Positions 52,601 to 60,124 of a stretch of 64,000 nt of DNA are shown here, piece by piece. This DNA comes from Verrucomicrobiota bacterium (lineage in GTDB: Bacteria; Verrucomicrobiota; Verrucomicrobiia; Limisphaerales; Pedosphaeraceae), in NCBI GenBank assembly GCA_021325145.1, contig JAJPHR010000049.1:62001-126000 (forward strand), written 5' to 3'. Made by a program: the position numbers and the translations under genes. The notes under the pieces are model-generated. The model had not been told where the DNA came from. It worked only from the letters and a program-made list of their open reading frames with translations, and made no database searches. Position 1 is the first letter of the stretch. Every line of letters starts with the position of its first letter.

Positions 52601-52601
52601 A
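46605..52601 (+). CDS. giant secreted LamG / BACON-like / NHL repeat protein
   Basis: A protein of about 1998 residues, started at the ATG at 46605 because a signal peptide follows directly (FRLALFLCAMMVSHALLAS). Three tandem modules each contain a LamG/concanavalin-like domain (FEAWVNPS.ATCNTILSRGDG, WTHVAVTFDGTNKQFYING), a BACON-like beta domain (TRTGTLTIAGQT), an NHL-type propeller (GVAVD.AGNVYVAD, repeating every ~40 residues) and a second BACON-like domain. A C-terminal module of ~80 residues ends the chain. It is probably a cell-surface carbohydrate-binding or adhesive protein. No catalytic residues are recognised. Confidence 0.85.
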   Translation: MKIPRVVDPFRLALFLCAMMVSHALLASTNNSLLCNGSTQYVSVPANTNLTPTPLTFEAWVNPSVATCNTILSRGDGGGQSDFIFTVGYNGSFCGVMNAAFWGAGAWDASASVIPLNAWTHVAVTFDGTNKQFYLNGALDRIVARPGTLYQSGTAMYLGRQGTNCNCNSFHGLLGEVRIWNTIRTPSEITADMAFSSGAQPGLVAYYPLDEGSGTNAFDASGNGNDGTLNGGATWANSGPPASPPPISLGGTNFLLGPAAGTASVNLSVSIGASATNNAPWLHASPTNKSGFNLLFNLDANTGLTRTGTLTIAGQTVTVQQAGSGYVAASGLATLVASGTNSPQGLAMDGIGNVYFADSGSGAIKKWVAASNSVVTLVSTGLASPNAVALDGAGNIYICDQGHQAIKELVLSNNTVITLVSTGLTIPAGLAVDRAGNVLIGDARSNVVKLWNTATNGLSTLFSLTSPFGVTVDASGVVYVANGGGVWKWTAASGLSQVVPSSVHAIAVAVDGGGNVYFADNFTHTVGEWIAASNIVVTLASTQNGPTGLALDPAGNLFSAQTVTNVLEELPHAFVNATPKIEIAGVGNDTLPVVVPSTASLLPNYFPTSSQPWVTVTGFTNGIVSFSYTENGAISGIAYLNVLGQPVEVIQMDGYSFRGNGTNQYVSVPANPSFTPTQLTFEAWVNPSAATCNTILSRGDGSNGGLTDYIFDVGYDGATCGVMKMGFFGVGVWDASASTIPLNTWTHVAVTFDGTNKQFYINGMLDRTAPRPGLLYQSGSALYIGRQGSSCNCNYFNGALAEVRIWDTVRSASQIAADMSYSSGAQPGLAAYYHFNEGSGVNAMDASGQGHNGLVALGTSWTNSVPTFPGWLTATNLVEAPAAGTDSVFVSVFAGWIATNNASWLHLSPTNQSGMGAARVTFSFDGNTGATRTGTLTIADQTLTVTQAGSNYVAAPAPVAPLVASGLNDPWGMAVDRAGNVYFADLLNNALKEWLAASNTVISLVSTGLSFPSYPALDTAGNVYFSDRGNHALKEWVAASNTVVTLVSSGLQNPTGVAVDLAGNVYVADFSANALKEWVAANNSLITLVSSGLTNPEGVAVDVFGNVYVCSIYNNTIQEWLAASNTLVTLISSGLNQPYGVALDVMGNVFISDTGHAAIKEWIAASNTLTTLSSSGVGAPSGVAVDGMRDVYIADYNNQAIKVLPRAFLDPTPRFEPRSAGSDALPPVVPVTAEQFPAFAPVSDQSWLTLNRVSNGIVSFAFSQNIGPARTAHVTVLGQDTLITQSSSSSLFFNGTNQFVTVPASPSLTPTPVTFEAWVNPSVATCNTILSRGDGGGFTDYVLQIGYDGTSCSSMKLGFFGAGGWDFSASSIALNTWTHVAVTYDGAQKKFYINGQLDSTADRAGSLNQSGTNMFLGRQGTVCNCSYFNGQLAEVRLWNVTRSASQVSADMGFFPGPERGLVTYYHLNEGGGTIANDASGNGHNGTLNSGAGWTNSPPPLPGILGVAGLVEGPAAGVDSVVLSDFGGWTVTNNTTWLQLNPANPSGFGNTNLFFNFSANTGATRTGTLGIAGRTLSVTQAGAAYVAAPAPVTTLANSGSSLFDPVGVAVDGAGNVFTADTGHNLIKEWLAASNAVISLVSTGLASPFYPTLDAAGNVYFSDHNHVALKEWVAASNTVVTLVSSGLVSPAGVAVDWAGNVYVADGNTLKEWVAASNSLVTLVSSGLTNPMGITVDVSGNIYLACPGSHAIFEWFSASNSLVTLVSSGLGLPYDVKVDGGGNLYIADPGANAILQWSPAGGTLTTLVSSGLKNPFGVAVDAAGNIYIADSGNNALKELPRAFVDPTPKFEAPGAGSDFLPAVLPATADLLAPFGPGSDQSWLTINGASNDVVSFSFPQNSGTLRTAHVNVLGQSVPITQYGSIGLATSLTGAQFLTNGSFQFTFTNLPGGTYTVLGSTNISLPIAQWTPLGAPTENPPGQYQFTDPAPTNSTLFYILLSP
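46702..52365 (+). repeat. three tandem ~1.9 kb coding repeats
   Basis: Units begin near 46702, 48567 and 50475. Parts of the propellers in units 2 and 3 (around 49700-49800 and 51600-51710) are nearly identical at the DNA level, including TGGGTCGCGGCGAGCAACAC, while other parts have diverged. This suggests recent gene conversion or duplication. Confidence 0.8.
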
Positions 52602-52840
52602 TCGAAGCGGCAATTCCAAATGCCACCCTCATGCCTGCATCGGTGACGCGCAGCACCGTCAGAACCGGTTGTGGCTGCGGGTGCGCATCTCGGCAAATAC
52701 CGACGGCACTATGCCAGCCCCCGCCTTGAATTACTTGTTCGAGTGCCAACTGAATGGCTCCCTCCTCCGCCCCAGGCTGCTTGTCGCACTTAATCCAGTA
52801 GTTTGACCTTTCCGGCAGACACAGTACCTTATGGTTCTTT

Positions 52841-53386
52841 ATGGCAGACCAAAACCAGTCTCAACCATCGTTTTTCGGCCGCCTGGGCACCGCCTGGGCT
52901 TGCTTCTGGCGCGCTTTGGGCAGCCCGGAATTCGCGCAACGCGTGGCTGCTTTGCTGCAGCCGCCGCCCCCATCTCAGCCAAAAACCGCCGAACTGCCCC
53001 CCGAACGGGTCCATGCCTCAGGCCTCTTCGTCCTTTCCATGCTGCAACGCGAGGGGCGTCTGATCGATTTTCTCCAGGAGGACGTTGCCTCGTTCTCCGA
53101 TGCCGACATCGGCGCGGCGGCGCGAGTGGTGCATTCCGGCTGCCGCAAAGTCCTGGCCCAGTGCCTCGCACTCGAACCGGTTTTGAGAGAGGCCGAGGGC
53201 GCCAAGGTCACCGTCCCGTCCGGTTTTGACGCGCAGCGCATTCGGCTCACGGGAAATGTCGCGGGCCAGCCGCCTTTCCGCGGCGCGCTCAAACACCACG
53301 GCTGGGCCACGACGGCGGTGCGCCTGCCCGCCGTGTCTGAGACGCTTGATCCGCGCGTGCTTGCGCCAGCGGAGGTGGAACTTTAA
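52841..53386 (+). CDS. DUF2760 protein, partner of the Hsp70 pair
   Basis: A 181-residue protein of the DUF2760 family. The N-terminal ~60 residues form a helix (WACFWRALGSPEFAQRVAALL) followed by a proline-rich linker. The C-terminal domain (about 60-181, with LQREGRLIDFLQEDVASFSDADIGAAAR) is the conserved part. It lies 18 bases before the first of two Hsp70 genes, a known association for this family. It may be a dedicated cofactor of these chaperones, but its function is not established. Confidence 0.82.
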   Translation: MADQNQSQPSFFGRLGTAWACFWRALGSPEFAQRVAALLQPPPPSQPKTAELPPERVHASGLFVLSMLQREGRLIDFLQEDVASFSDADIGAAARVVHSGCRKVLAQCLALEPVLREAEGAKVTVPSGFDAQRIRLTGNVAGQPPFRGALKHHGWATTAVRLPAVSETLDPRVLAPAEVEL

Positions 53387-53404
53387 TTTTCCCTGGAGAT
53401 TTTC

Positions 53405-55243
53405 ATGGCTCATTACTCCATCGGCATCGACCTCGGCACCACGAACAGCGCGGTGTCCTGGTTCAACCTTGGCGAAAACAAACCGCGCGGCCGGGAGCAG
53501 ACCATGCTCTCCATCCCGCAAATCACCGCCGTCGGCACGGTTGAAGAAAGGACGCTGCTGCCGTCATTTCTTTACTTGCCGAACGACCAGGAATTTCCGG
53601 CGGGCAGCCTCGCGTTGCCGTGGGACAAGAAACGCAAGGACCAGATCATTGGCGAATTCGCGCGCAGTCATGGCTCGAAGGTTCCCATGCGGCTGGTTTC
53701 CTCGGCCAAAAGCTGGCTGTGCCATGCCGGGGTTGATCGCGCCAGCGCCATTCTGCCATGGCAGGCGCCCGAGGACGTTCAGCGCATCTCTCCGCTGGGG
53801 GCGTCCGCGCGCTACCTGGGCCATTTGCGCGAGGCGTGGGATCATCAATTCAAGAAGGACCCGCTCGCCGATCAGGAAGTCATTCTGACTGTGCCCGCCT
53901 CTTTCGACGCGGCCGCGCGCGACCTCACGCTCAAAGCCGCTGAACAAGCCGGCCTGCCGCGCGTCACCTTGATTGAGGAGCCGCAGGCCGCGCTTTATGC
54001 CTGGTGCGAGGCCATGGGCGAGAATTTCCGGAAACTCGTCCGGCCTGGCGAGGTGATCCTCGTCGTCGATGTCGGGGGCGGCACTACCGACCTCTCGCTG
54101 ATTGCCGTGGCGGAAAAGGACGGCGAGGCCCAACTCACCCGGGTTGCAGTTGGCGATCATATCCTGCTCGGAGGCGACAACATGGATCTCGCGCTCGCCC
54201 ATCCGATCAGCCAGCGCCTCGCCGCAGACGGCAAGAAGCTCGACGCGTGGCAATTCAACGCCCTCACCTTTGCCTGTCGTCAGGCCAAAGAGCAGATGTT
54301 CAGCGAGCCGAAGTTAAAGAAAGTTCCGCTGGTAATTCCGGGACGCGGTTCGTCGCTGGTCGGTGGCAGCATCAAAGCCGAATTGACCCGTGAAGAACTC
54401 ACCCACGTTCTGACCGATGGGTTCTTTCCGAAAACTCCCGTCACCGATCTCCCGGAAACTGCCCGCCGAACCGGCCTCGCGCAGATGGCTTTGCCTTACG
54501 CCCAGGATCCCGCGGTCACGCGCCATCTCGCCGCGTTCCTTACGCGTCAAGCGCGTGCCCTGGCCAACGCGCACGATTCGCCGGTAAAAGTTACCGGCCA
54601 AACTTTCGTGCATCCCACCGCCATCCTGTTCAACGGTGGTGCTTTTAAAGCCACCGCGCTCAAGGAGCGAGTGCTCGAGGTATTGAATCAATGGCTGAAG
54701 GCAGATGGCGGGCAGCCAGCCAAGGAACTCGAAGGCGCCGAACTGGATCTGGCGGTGGCCCGGGGCGCGGCCTATTACGGCTGGGTGAAGCAGGGTCACG
54801 GCCTGCGCATTCGCGGCGGCACAGCTCGCGCTTATTACGTCGGCGTTGAGACCGCGATGCCCGCGGTTCCGGGCATGGAACCGCCCGTCAAAGCCTTGTG
54901 CGTCGCGCCGTTTGGAATGGAGGAAGGCACCCAGGCGGACGTGCCGCCGCAGGAGTTCGGCCTGGTGGTGGGCGAGCCGACGCGGTTCCGCTTCTTTGCC
55001 AGTTCCGTCCGCCGCGATGATCGCGTTGGTATCATGGTCGAGGATGTCGCCGGCAACGATGAACTCGAAGAAGTCGCGCCCATCGAAACGAACCTTCCGT
55101 CCAAAGGCGGAAACGAAGGCAAATTGGTGCCCGTCAATCTTCAAGCCGCCGTTACGGAACTCGGCACGCTGGAATTGCGCTGCCTTGAGAAAGGTGGTGC
55201 TGGCCAATGGAAGCTGGAACTGAACGTGCGCATGAAGGAATAG
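53405..55243 (+). CDS. divergent Hsp70-family protein, 612 residues
   Basis: An Hsp70/actin-type ATPase. Nucleotide-site motifs are IGIDLGTTNSAVSW (phosphate 1), VILVVDVGGGTTDLSLI (phosphate 2) and AILFNGGAFKATALKERV (adenosine). The connecting motif EEPQAALYAW is also present. The hydrophobic interdomain linker of DnaK (a DLLLLDV-like string) is not recognisable, and the C-terminal domain (about 470-612) is short and beta-rich. It is likely a specialised chaperone rather than DnaK itself. No dnaJ or grpE is nearby. GGAG precedes the ATG by nine bases. Confidence 0.88.
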   Translation: MAHYSIGIDLGTTNSAVSWFNLGENKPRGREQTMLSIPQITAVGTVEERTLLPSFLYLPNDQEFPAGSLALPWDKKRKDQIIGEFARSHGSKVPMRLVSSAKSWLCHAGVDRASAILPWQAPEDVQRISPLGASARYLGHLREAWDHQFKKDPLADQEVILTVPASFDAAARDLTLKAAEQAGLPRVTLIEEPQAALYAWCEAMGENFRKLVRPGEVILVVDVGGGTTDLSLIAVAEKDGEAQLTRVAVGDHILLGGDNMDLALAHPISQRLAADGKKLDAWQFNALTFACRQAKEQMFSEPKLKKVPLVIPGRGSSLVGGSIKAELTREELTHVLTDGFFPKTPVTDLPETARRTGLAQMALPYAQDPAVTRHLAAFLTRQARALANAHDSPVKVTGQTFVHPTAILFNGGAFKATALKERVLEVLNQWLKADGGQPAKELEGAELDLAVARGAAYYGWVKQGHGLRIRGGTARAYYVGVETAMPAVPGMEPPVKALCVAPFGMEEGTQADVPPQEFGLVVGEPTRFRFFASSVRRDDRVGIMVEDVAGNDELEEVAPIETNLPSKGGNEGKLVPVNLQAAVTELGTLELRCLEKGGAGQWKLELNVRMKE

Positions 55244-55292
55244 CCTTTGAACGCCGGCGGGCGCCAGGGCCGGGCGATTCGCTCTCTCCTGC

Positions 55293-58085
55293 ATGAGTCC
55301 GTCTCCGCACATCATCGGCATCGACCTTGGCACAACGAACTGTGCGATGGCATTCGTCGCGGTGCCGCAGAATCAGGAATCACCGGTCGTTGATTTCCCC
55401 ATTCCGCAGTTGCAGCGCGTTGGCGAGGTTGCGTCACGTCCGCTGCTGCCGTCCTGCCTCTACATCCCTGGTGAACATGAACTCGCCCCTCGCTCAATCG
55501 ATCTGCCTTGGGGCGAATCGCCGAAACCACTCGTGGGGGAATTCGCGCGCTGGCAGGGGTCACGGGTTCCGGGCCGATTGGTGGCTTCGGCCAAGAGCTG
55601 GTTATGTCATCCCGGCGTGGACCGTTCGGCTGCGATTTTGCCGTGGGGCGCACCGGCGGAAGTGCCGAAGATCTCGCCAGTGGAGGCCTCGGCTCGATTA
55701 CTCGCGCACATGGCATCAGCCTGGAACCAGGCGCACCCTGACGCGCCCATCGCTGGTCAGGAAGTCGTCATTACTGTTCCAGCCTCGTTTGACGAAGTCG
55801 CGCGCGCCTTGACTGTAAACGCCGCGCGACAGGCCGGCTTGGAAAAATTCACTTTGGTGGAGGAGCCGCAGGCCGCGTTCTATGATTTCATCGCGCGTCA
55901 CCAACGCGACCTCGCCGCCGCGCTTGCCGGGGTGCGCCTCGCGCTGGTGGTCGATGTGGGCGGCGGGACCACTGACTTTACCCTCATCCAGGCGGCCGTG
56001 TCATCCGATGGCCCGCTTCTACGCCGCATCGCGGTAGGCGATCATTTGATGCTGGGCGGCGACAACATGGATGCCGCGCTCGCCCGGTCAGTCGAGGAAC
56101 GATTAACCGCCGGCGGCCGCAAACTCAGCGCGACGCAATGGACACAGCTTGTAAAGGCCACGCGCGACGCAAAAGAATTGCTGCTGAGCGCCAATGGCCC
56201 CGAACGCCACGGGATCGCGCTGGCCGCCGAGGGCAGCCGCCTGTTGGGCGGCACACTCTCATCCGAACTCAAGCGGGACGAAGCGGAACGGTTGATTCTG
56301 GACGGTTTTTTTCCCGCCTGCGCACCGGACGAATCGCCGCGTCGCGCCGCGCGAGTTGCCTTGCAGGAACTCGGCTTGCCGTACGCCCAGGATCCCGCGA
56401 TCACGCGACACCTTGCCGCGTTTCTGCGCCAGCACGCCGGCGCTGGTTTCACCGCGCTCGGCATTCCGGCAGACGCGACTGTGACCGCGCTCCCACGGCC
56501 GGATGCGATTTTGCTCAACGGCGGAGTTTTCAATTCATCCCGAATCTCCGAGCGTCTCGTTGAGGCGGTGTCCTCCTGGTGGCCGAATGCGCCGCGTATT
56601 CCCCTGCTCCTTCATGATTCACTGGAACTGGCTGTCGCGCGCGGCGCGGCGTATTACGGCCTCGCGCGGCGCGGTCTGGGGAAACGCATTGGCGGCGGCG
56701 CGGCTCATGCGCTTTATGTTGGGCTGGCGGCGGAGAACGAGGCTGCCGCGCCACGCGCCATCTGCCTCATACCGCGGGGACACGAGGAAGGCCAGCCTGT
56801 GGCCCTGGACTCCCGGCCTTTTAAACTAACCTTGGGGCGCCCGGTGCAGTTCCCGCTCTTTTCGACAACCTCGGACCGCGTCGACCGCCCGGGTGATGTC
56901 GTCCAGGTTGGCGATGAATTTCGCGCGCTGCCGCCGATCCATACACTGTTCAAAGATTCGAGCGGAAAGACCACCGCGGTGCCCATTCATTTGCGTGCGA
57001 TGCTCACCGAATTGGGCACGCTGGAACTGTGGTGCGTCGCGAATGCTGGCGAAGGCCGCTGGCGGCTCGAGTTCGAACTGCGTGGTTCGGCAGCCAGGGC
57101 CGTCACCACCGTAACCGAGTCCATGCCCGCCCGCTCCACAGAGGCGCGGGCCATCATTGAGCGCGTTTACGGTCACCAGGCATCCGCAAGCGAGCCAAGA
57201 GACGCAAAACAACTCAGTCGCACCCTGGAAAGCGCCATTGGTCCGCGTGAGTCCTGGCGATTGCCACTCCTGCGGGATTTATGGAGCACTTTATTTGCCG
57301 GGGCCAAGCGGCGTCGGCGCACTGCGGACCATGAACGCGTCTTCTTCCAACTGCTCGGCTATTGTTTGCGGCCCGGGTTCGGTTACGCGCTCGATGAATG
57401 GCGGTGCGAGCAGACCTTTCGGCTATTTGCGCCAGGCCTGGAGTTTCACGCCGCGCAGCCGGTATGGAACGAGTTCTGGGTCATGTGGCGTCGCATTGCC
57501 GGCGGCTTGAATGAAGCCCAGCAACTCGAGTTGTGGAATTATCTCCAGCCGCACCTCGCCCGCAACCTTTCGCTTGCAGTGTCCAAAACTCTGCCCAAGG
57601 TCAAGGGTCCCCAGCCTCAGGGTCTCGATGAAATGATCCGCACTGCGGCATCGCTTGAACACCTGCCCGTCCTGGAAAAGGTTTCGCTCGGCAACTGGAT
57701 TGCTGAGCGATTGAAAAATCCGGCCACCGCCGCTGGCCCATGGGCCTGGGCTCTCGGCCGCCTTGGAACTCGCGAACCCATTTACGGCAGCAGTCACAAA
57801 GCCGTATCCGCGGACCAAGCCGCGGCCTGGCTCTCACTTCTGCTGGAAGTGGGTCTGCGCTCCGTGGACAGCACCGCTTTCGCCGCAGCCCAACTTGCCC
57901 GCCTGACCGGCGACCGCGCCCGCGACCTCGACGAAGACCTCCGCACACGCACCCTCACCGCGCTCAAAGCCGCCCAAGCCCCCGAACCCTGGCTGCGCAT
58001 GATCACCGAGGTCGTCGTCCTCGAAGCTGCCGACGAGGCCCGGGCATTGGGAGATACACTGCCGATCGGCCTGCAACTTCGGTGA
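55293..58085 (+). CDS. divergent Hsp70-family protein with long helical C-terminus, 930 residues
   Basis: A second Hsp70-type ATPase, similar to its neighbour over the ATPase domain (IGIDLGTTNCAMAF, VVDVGGGTTDFTLI, ILLNGGVFNSSRISERLV). It continues with a ~300-residue helical C-terminal region (about 610-930, including LLRDLWSTLF and FFQLLGYCLRPGFGYALDEWRCEQ) absent from the first. That extension resembles the DUF3731-type end of some YegD-like proteins. The two genes are 49 bases apart and clearly arose by duplication followed by divergence. The natural client is unknown. Confidence 0.87.
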   Translation: MSPSPHIIGIDLGTTNCAMAFVAVPQNQESPVVDFPIPQLQRVGEVASRPLLPSCLYIPGEHELAPRSIDLPWGESPKPLVGEFARWQGSRVPGRLVASAKSWLCHPGVDRSAAILPWGAPAEVPKISPVEASARLLAHMASAWNQAHPDAPIAGQEVVITVPASFDEVARALTVNAARQAGLEKFTLVEEPQAAFYDFIARHQRDLAAALAGVRLALVVDVGGGTTDFTLIQAAVSSDGPLLRRIAVGDHLMLGGDNMDAALARSVEERLTAGGRKLSATQWTQLVKATRDAKELLLSANGPERHGIALAAEGSRLLGGTLSSELKRDEAERLILDGFFPACAPDESPRRAARVALQELGLPYAQDPAITRHLAAFLRQHAGAGFTALGIPADATVTALPRPDAILLNGGVFNSSRISERLVEAVSSWWPNAPRIPLLLHDSLELAVARGAAYYGLARRGLGKRIGGGAAHALYVGLAAENEAAAPRAICLIPRGHEEGQPVALDSRPFKLTLGRPVQFPLFSTTSDRVDRPGDVVQVGDEFRALPPIHTLFKDSSGKTTAVPIHLRAMLTELGTLELWCVANAGEGRWRLEFELRGSAARAVTTVTESMPARSTEARAIIERVYGHQASASEPRDAKQLSRTLESAIGPRESWRLPLLRDLWSTLFAGAKRRRRTADHERVFFQLLGYCLRPGFGYALDEWRCEQTFRLFAPGLEFHAAQPVWNEFWVMWRRIAGGLNEAQQLELWNYLQPHLARNLSLAVSKTLPKVKGPQPQGLDEMIRTAASLEHLPVLEKVSLGNWIAERLKNPATAAGPWAWALGRLGTREPIYGSSHKAVSADQAAAWLSLLLEVGLRSVDSTAFAAAQLARLTGDRARDLDEDLRTRTLTALKAAQAPEPWLRMITEVVVLEAADEARALGDTLPIGLQLR

Positions 58086-58120
58086 ATTTCCGGCAGTCGC
58101 AACTTTACGCACTGCCGTCC

Positions 58121-58149
58121 TTGACCCCAGGCCAATAATCAAGGATATT
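58121..58149 (+). promoter_or_regulatory. candidate promoter of ssrA
   Basis: TTGACC (58121-58126), a 17-base spacer and GATATT (58144-58149) form a good -35/-10 pair. The mature tmRNA begins at 58164, so the primary transcript would carry a short leader removed by RNase P. Confidence 0.5.
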
Positions 58150-58163
58150 AAGCGCGTCGTTTC

Positions 58164-58514
58164 GGGGGCGTACTGGTTTCGACCTGAAAAATACGTCAGA
58201 GGCGGCATGCCGAGGACGGTTCGTTGGCCTCGTTAATCATCGAACCAAAACATAAGTGCTAACCAAGAATTAGCTCTCGCGGCCTAATGTGCCACGACGT
58301 CCGCCCCTGGACACCTGCTACGGGGGACGGACGCCACAGCAGGTTAGATCAGACGCGGGGACCGCGCGCGGCTGGTTGAAAAAATTTCATGCGGACTAGG
58401 CAGTGCGAATCGCGCCGGGGCGTAATCGCATAGCAGAAAAAATCTCCCTGGCTAAGCATGTAGTCGCGGCTGGTTTGTTTATCAGGGACGCGGGTTCAAT
58501 TCCCGCCGCCTCCA
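58164..58514 (+). ncRNA. ssrA: transfer-messenger RNA (tmRNA)
   Basis: A one-piece tmRNA that rescues stalled ribosomes and tags their products for proteolysis. The 5' end GGGGGCG pairs with CGCCTCC at 58507-58513 to form the acceptor stem with one G-U pair. GTACTGGTTTCGACC is the conserved 5' segment. The T arm is GCGGG-TTCAATT-CCCGC. The reading frame after ATAAGT starts at GCT 58258 and encodes ANQELALAA followed by TAA (58258-58287). The discriminator is A58514. The 3' CCA is not encoded and must be added by the CCA-adding enzyme. Confidence 0.95.
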
Positions 58515-58548
58515 GTCTTCGTTCCGAGCGCAGCGAGGGATGAAGACT
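58514..58548 (+). terminator. hairpin directly after tmRNA
   Basis: AGTCTTC (58514-58520) and GAAGACT (58542-58548) are perfect arms around a 21-base loop, starting at the last tmRNA base. There is no T-run. It may mark the 3' processing or termination site of ssrA. The remaining bases to 58731 show no gene. Confidence 0.45.
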
Positions 58549-58731
58549 AGCGGGTGCGGATCCAGAAGAAATGAGTATCTACTAACGGAGACAATGGTGG
58601 GTTGTTTCGTCGCCGTTCATCCAAGCGTGTAGCTCTCCGGATCACGGCTTTGGGTGCTCGCTGCTTTGGGTCGCGGGAGCATCGGAAAGTCGCTTCATCA
58701 TGGAAGCACCATTCAGGAGCAGCTCACTCGC

Positions 58732-59316
58732 TCACCATTGGACAGTATAACCCTTGCCTTCCATGGCGGCCGTGAAAGCACGTTTGTAGGCATCCATTTT
58801 CTGCTGATCAATTGACTGTTGCTGGACAGTTGCCTGCTGCTGGGCGGCCTGTTGTTGCGCCACCGCTTGTGATTGCGCGTCGTTCGCCCGCCGCTGCCTG
58901 ACGCCGCCGACCGTCCCGCCCGAGGCAGCGCCAATGGCAGCGCCTTTGCCGGCATCACCTGCTATGCCGCCGATCACAGCACCCGCCACGGCTCCCCGGG
59001 CGCCACCGCGCACCACGCCGCCCCTTTGTGGCGGAGGTTGGGTGTAAGGCTGCTGGGTGGTGCCTGCGGGCTGTTGCGCTTGAAGTCCTGCAGCCATGGG
59101 GTCATATCCGGACTGCTGTTTTGCCCAGACATAGGCGTCAGCCTTGTCCTTCTCCATTTGCTCCTGGCTTTGGCCATGAGCGGGATAGATCATGGGACTG
59201 ACTGACGAAGTCGTTTGGGCTGGCTGGACGGTCGTTTGGGCGACAGCAACTCCAACCAGGGAAACCAGGATGCCAAGCGTGCCAAGTATTTTTTGAAATT
59301 TGCCGATAGGTTTCAT
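58732..59316 (-). CDS. exported glycine-zipper protein
   Basis: A 194-residue exported protein started at the ATG at 59316. AGGGG about six bases upstream is a strong ribosome binding site, and the longer frame to 59487 lacks a signal sequence. A signal peptide (about 1-27, LGTLGILVSLVGVAVAQ) is followed by a Gln/Pro-rich part. A glycine zipper comes next (about 110-145, GAVAGAVIGGIAGDAGKGAAIG), which can insert into or cross an outer membrane. The tail is glutamine-rich and ends in GKGYTVQW. The form resembles YMGG-type envelope proteins. The function is unknown. Confidence 0.78.
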   Translation of the reverse strand: MKPIGKFQKILGTLGILVSLVGVAVAQTTVQPAQTTSSVSPMIYPAHGQSQEQMEKDKADAYVWAKQQSGYDPMAAGLQAQQPAGTTQQPYTQPPPQRGGVVRGGARGAVAGAVIGGIAGDAGKGAAIGAASGGTVGGVRQRRANDAQSQAVAQQQAAQQQATVQQQSIDQQKMDAYKRAFTAAMEGKGYTVQW

Positions 59317-59533
59317 AACTTGTCCCCTTTCATTTCTCTCACTATCAAAAACTTGGTCGCAAGCGCTGGTGCTGTCAAACCAGCCCCGCGGCTGCGGACA
59401 GCATCGATCTCTAAAGATGGCCGGCGCGCGCTGCCAACGCTTAGCTCGCCAAACCGAAGCTGGTTCGGAACCACTGGGATGACACACTTAAGAACTTGTT
59501 GCGCTGCCTTGCGCTCGACCATCGACCTCCGCA

Positions 59534-60124
59534 TCACTGTTTCGGCAGGACAGAAATCCCGACTGCATCCGTGAATGTGGCCACCACCTGGTCTCCCTTC
59601 TTAAGCTGATCAAAATTCTTCACCCGTTGGTCAACTTGCAACTCGACCGTATTTCCCTCGGGGCCTTTCAATGTTACCGTGCGATTTTGATGATCAATAT
59701 TCTGAACTGTCGCCGTGATCTGGCTGGTATTGACCGTCACTCGACTCGGCCCGCGTTCCCGCCCTTGCCCCGGCTCAACATAAACCTGCTGTCCTGCTCC
59801 GCTCATTGCTTCCTCCCCGGGCTTTTGGATGGATAACGCCGTTGACTCATAATACTGGACCCGAACCCGATCTCCCTTTTTCAGTTGATTAAAGTTCGGC
59901 ATGTCCTCCCCAACCTTTACCCGGACCGTGTTCCCTTGCGGGCCTTTCAAAGTCACCAGGCGGTTCTTATAATCGATATCCTGGACGGTGGCTTCCAGCG
60001 TGGCCGTTTTAGAAACGACCGCTCCTCGGTTCGGCGACTGGTCGCTTTCTGTCTGAGCCATGGCCGGTAAAGCCATGGCCAGCAGTGAAAATAATAGACA
60101 TGTGAAATATGCGTTTCGTTTCAT
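59534..60124 (-). CDS. exported protein with two tandem copies of a small beta domain
   Basis: A 196-residue protein started at the ATG at 60124, preceded by the strong ribosome binding site GAGGAGG. A signal peptide (about 1-23, ending PAMAQ) is followed by two similar ~60-residue domains (about 40-95 and 128-185). Each reads ATVQ(D/N)ID..NR.VTLKGP.GNTV and then NF(N/D)QLKKGD.V. The repeats suggest a small periplasmic beta-barrel of unknown role. It is separated by 217 bases from the glycine-zipper gene. Confidence 0.75.
   Translation of the reverse strand: MKRNAYFTCLLFSLLAMALPAMAQTESDQSPNRGAVVSKTATLEATVQDIDYKNRLVTLKGPQGNTVRVKVGEDMPNFNQLKKGDRVRVQYYESTALSIQKPGEEAMSGAGQQVYVEPGQGRERGPSRVTVNTSQITATVQNIDHQNRTVTLKGPEGNTVELQVDQRVKNFDQLKKGDQVVATFTDAVGISVLPKQ

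Noticed and set aside
55293..58085. Assignment of either Hsp70 gene as dnaK
   Set aside because: The hydrophobic interdomain linker and a DnaK-type substrate domain are not recognisable, and dnaJ/grpE are not nearby.
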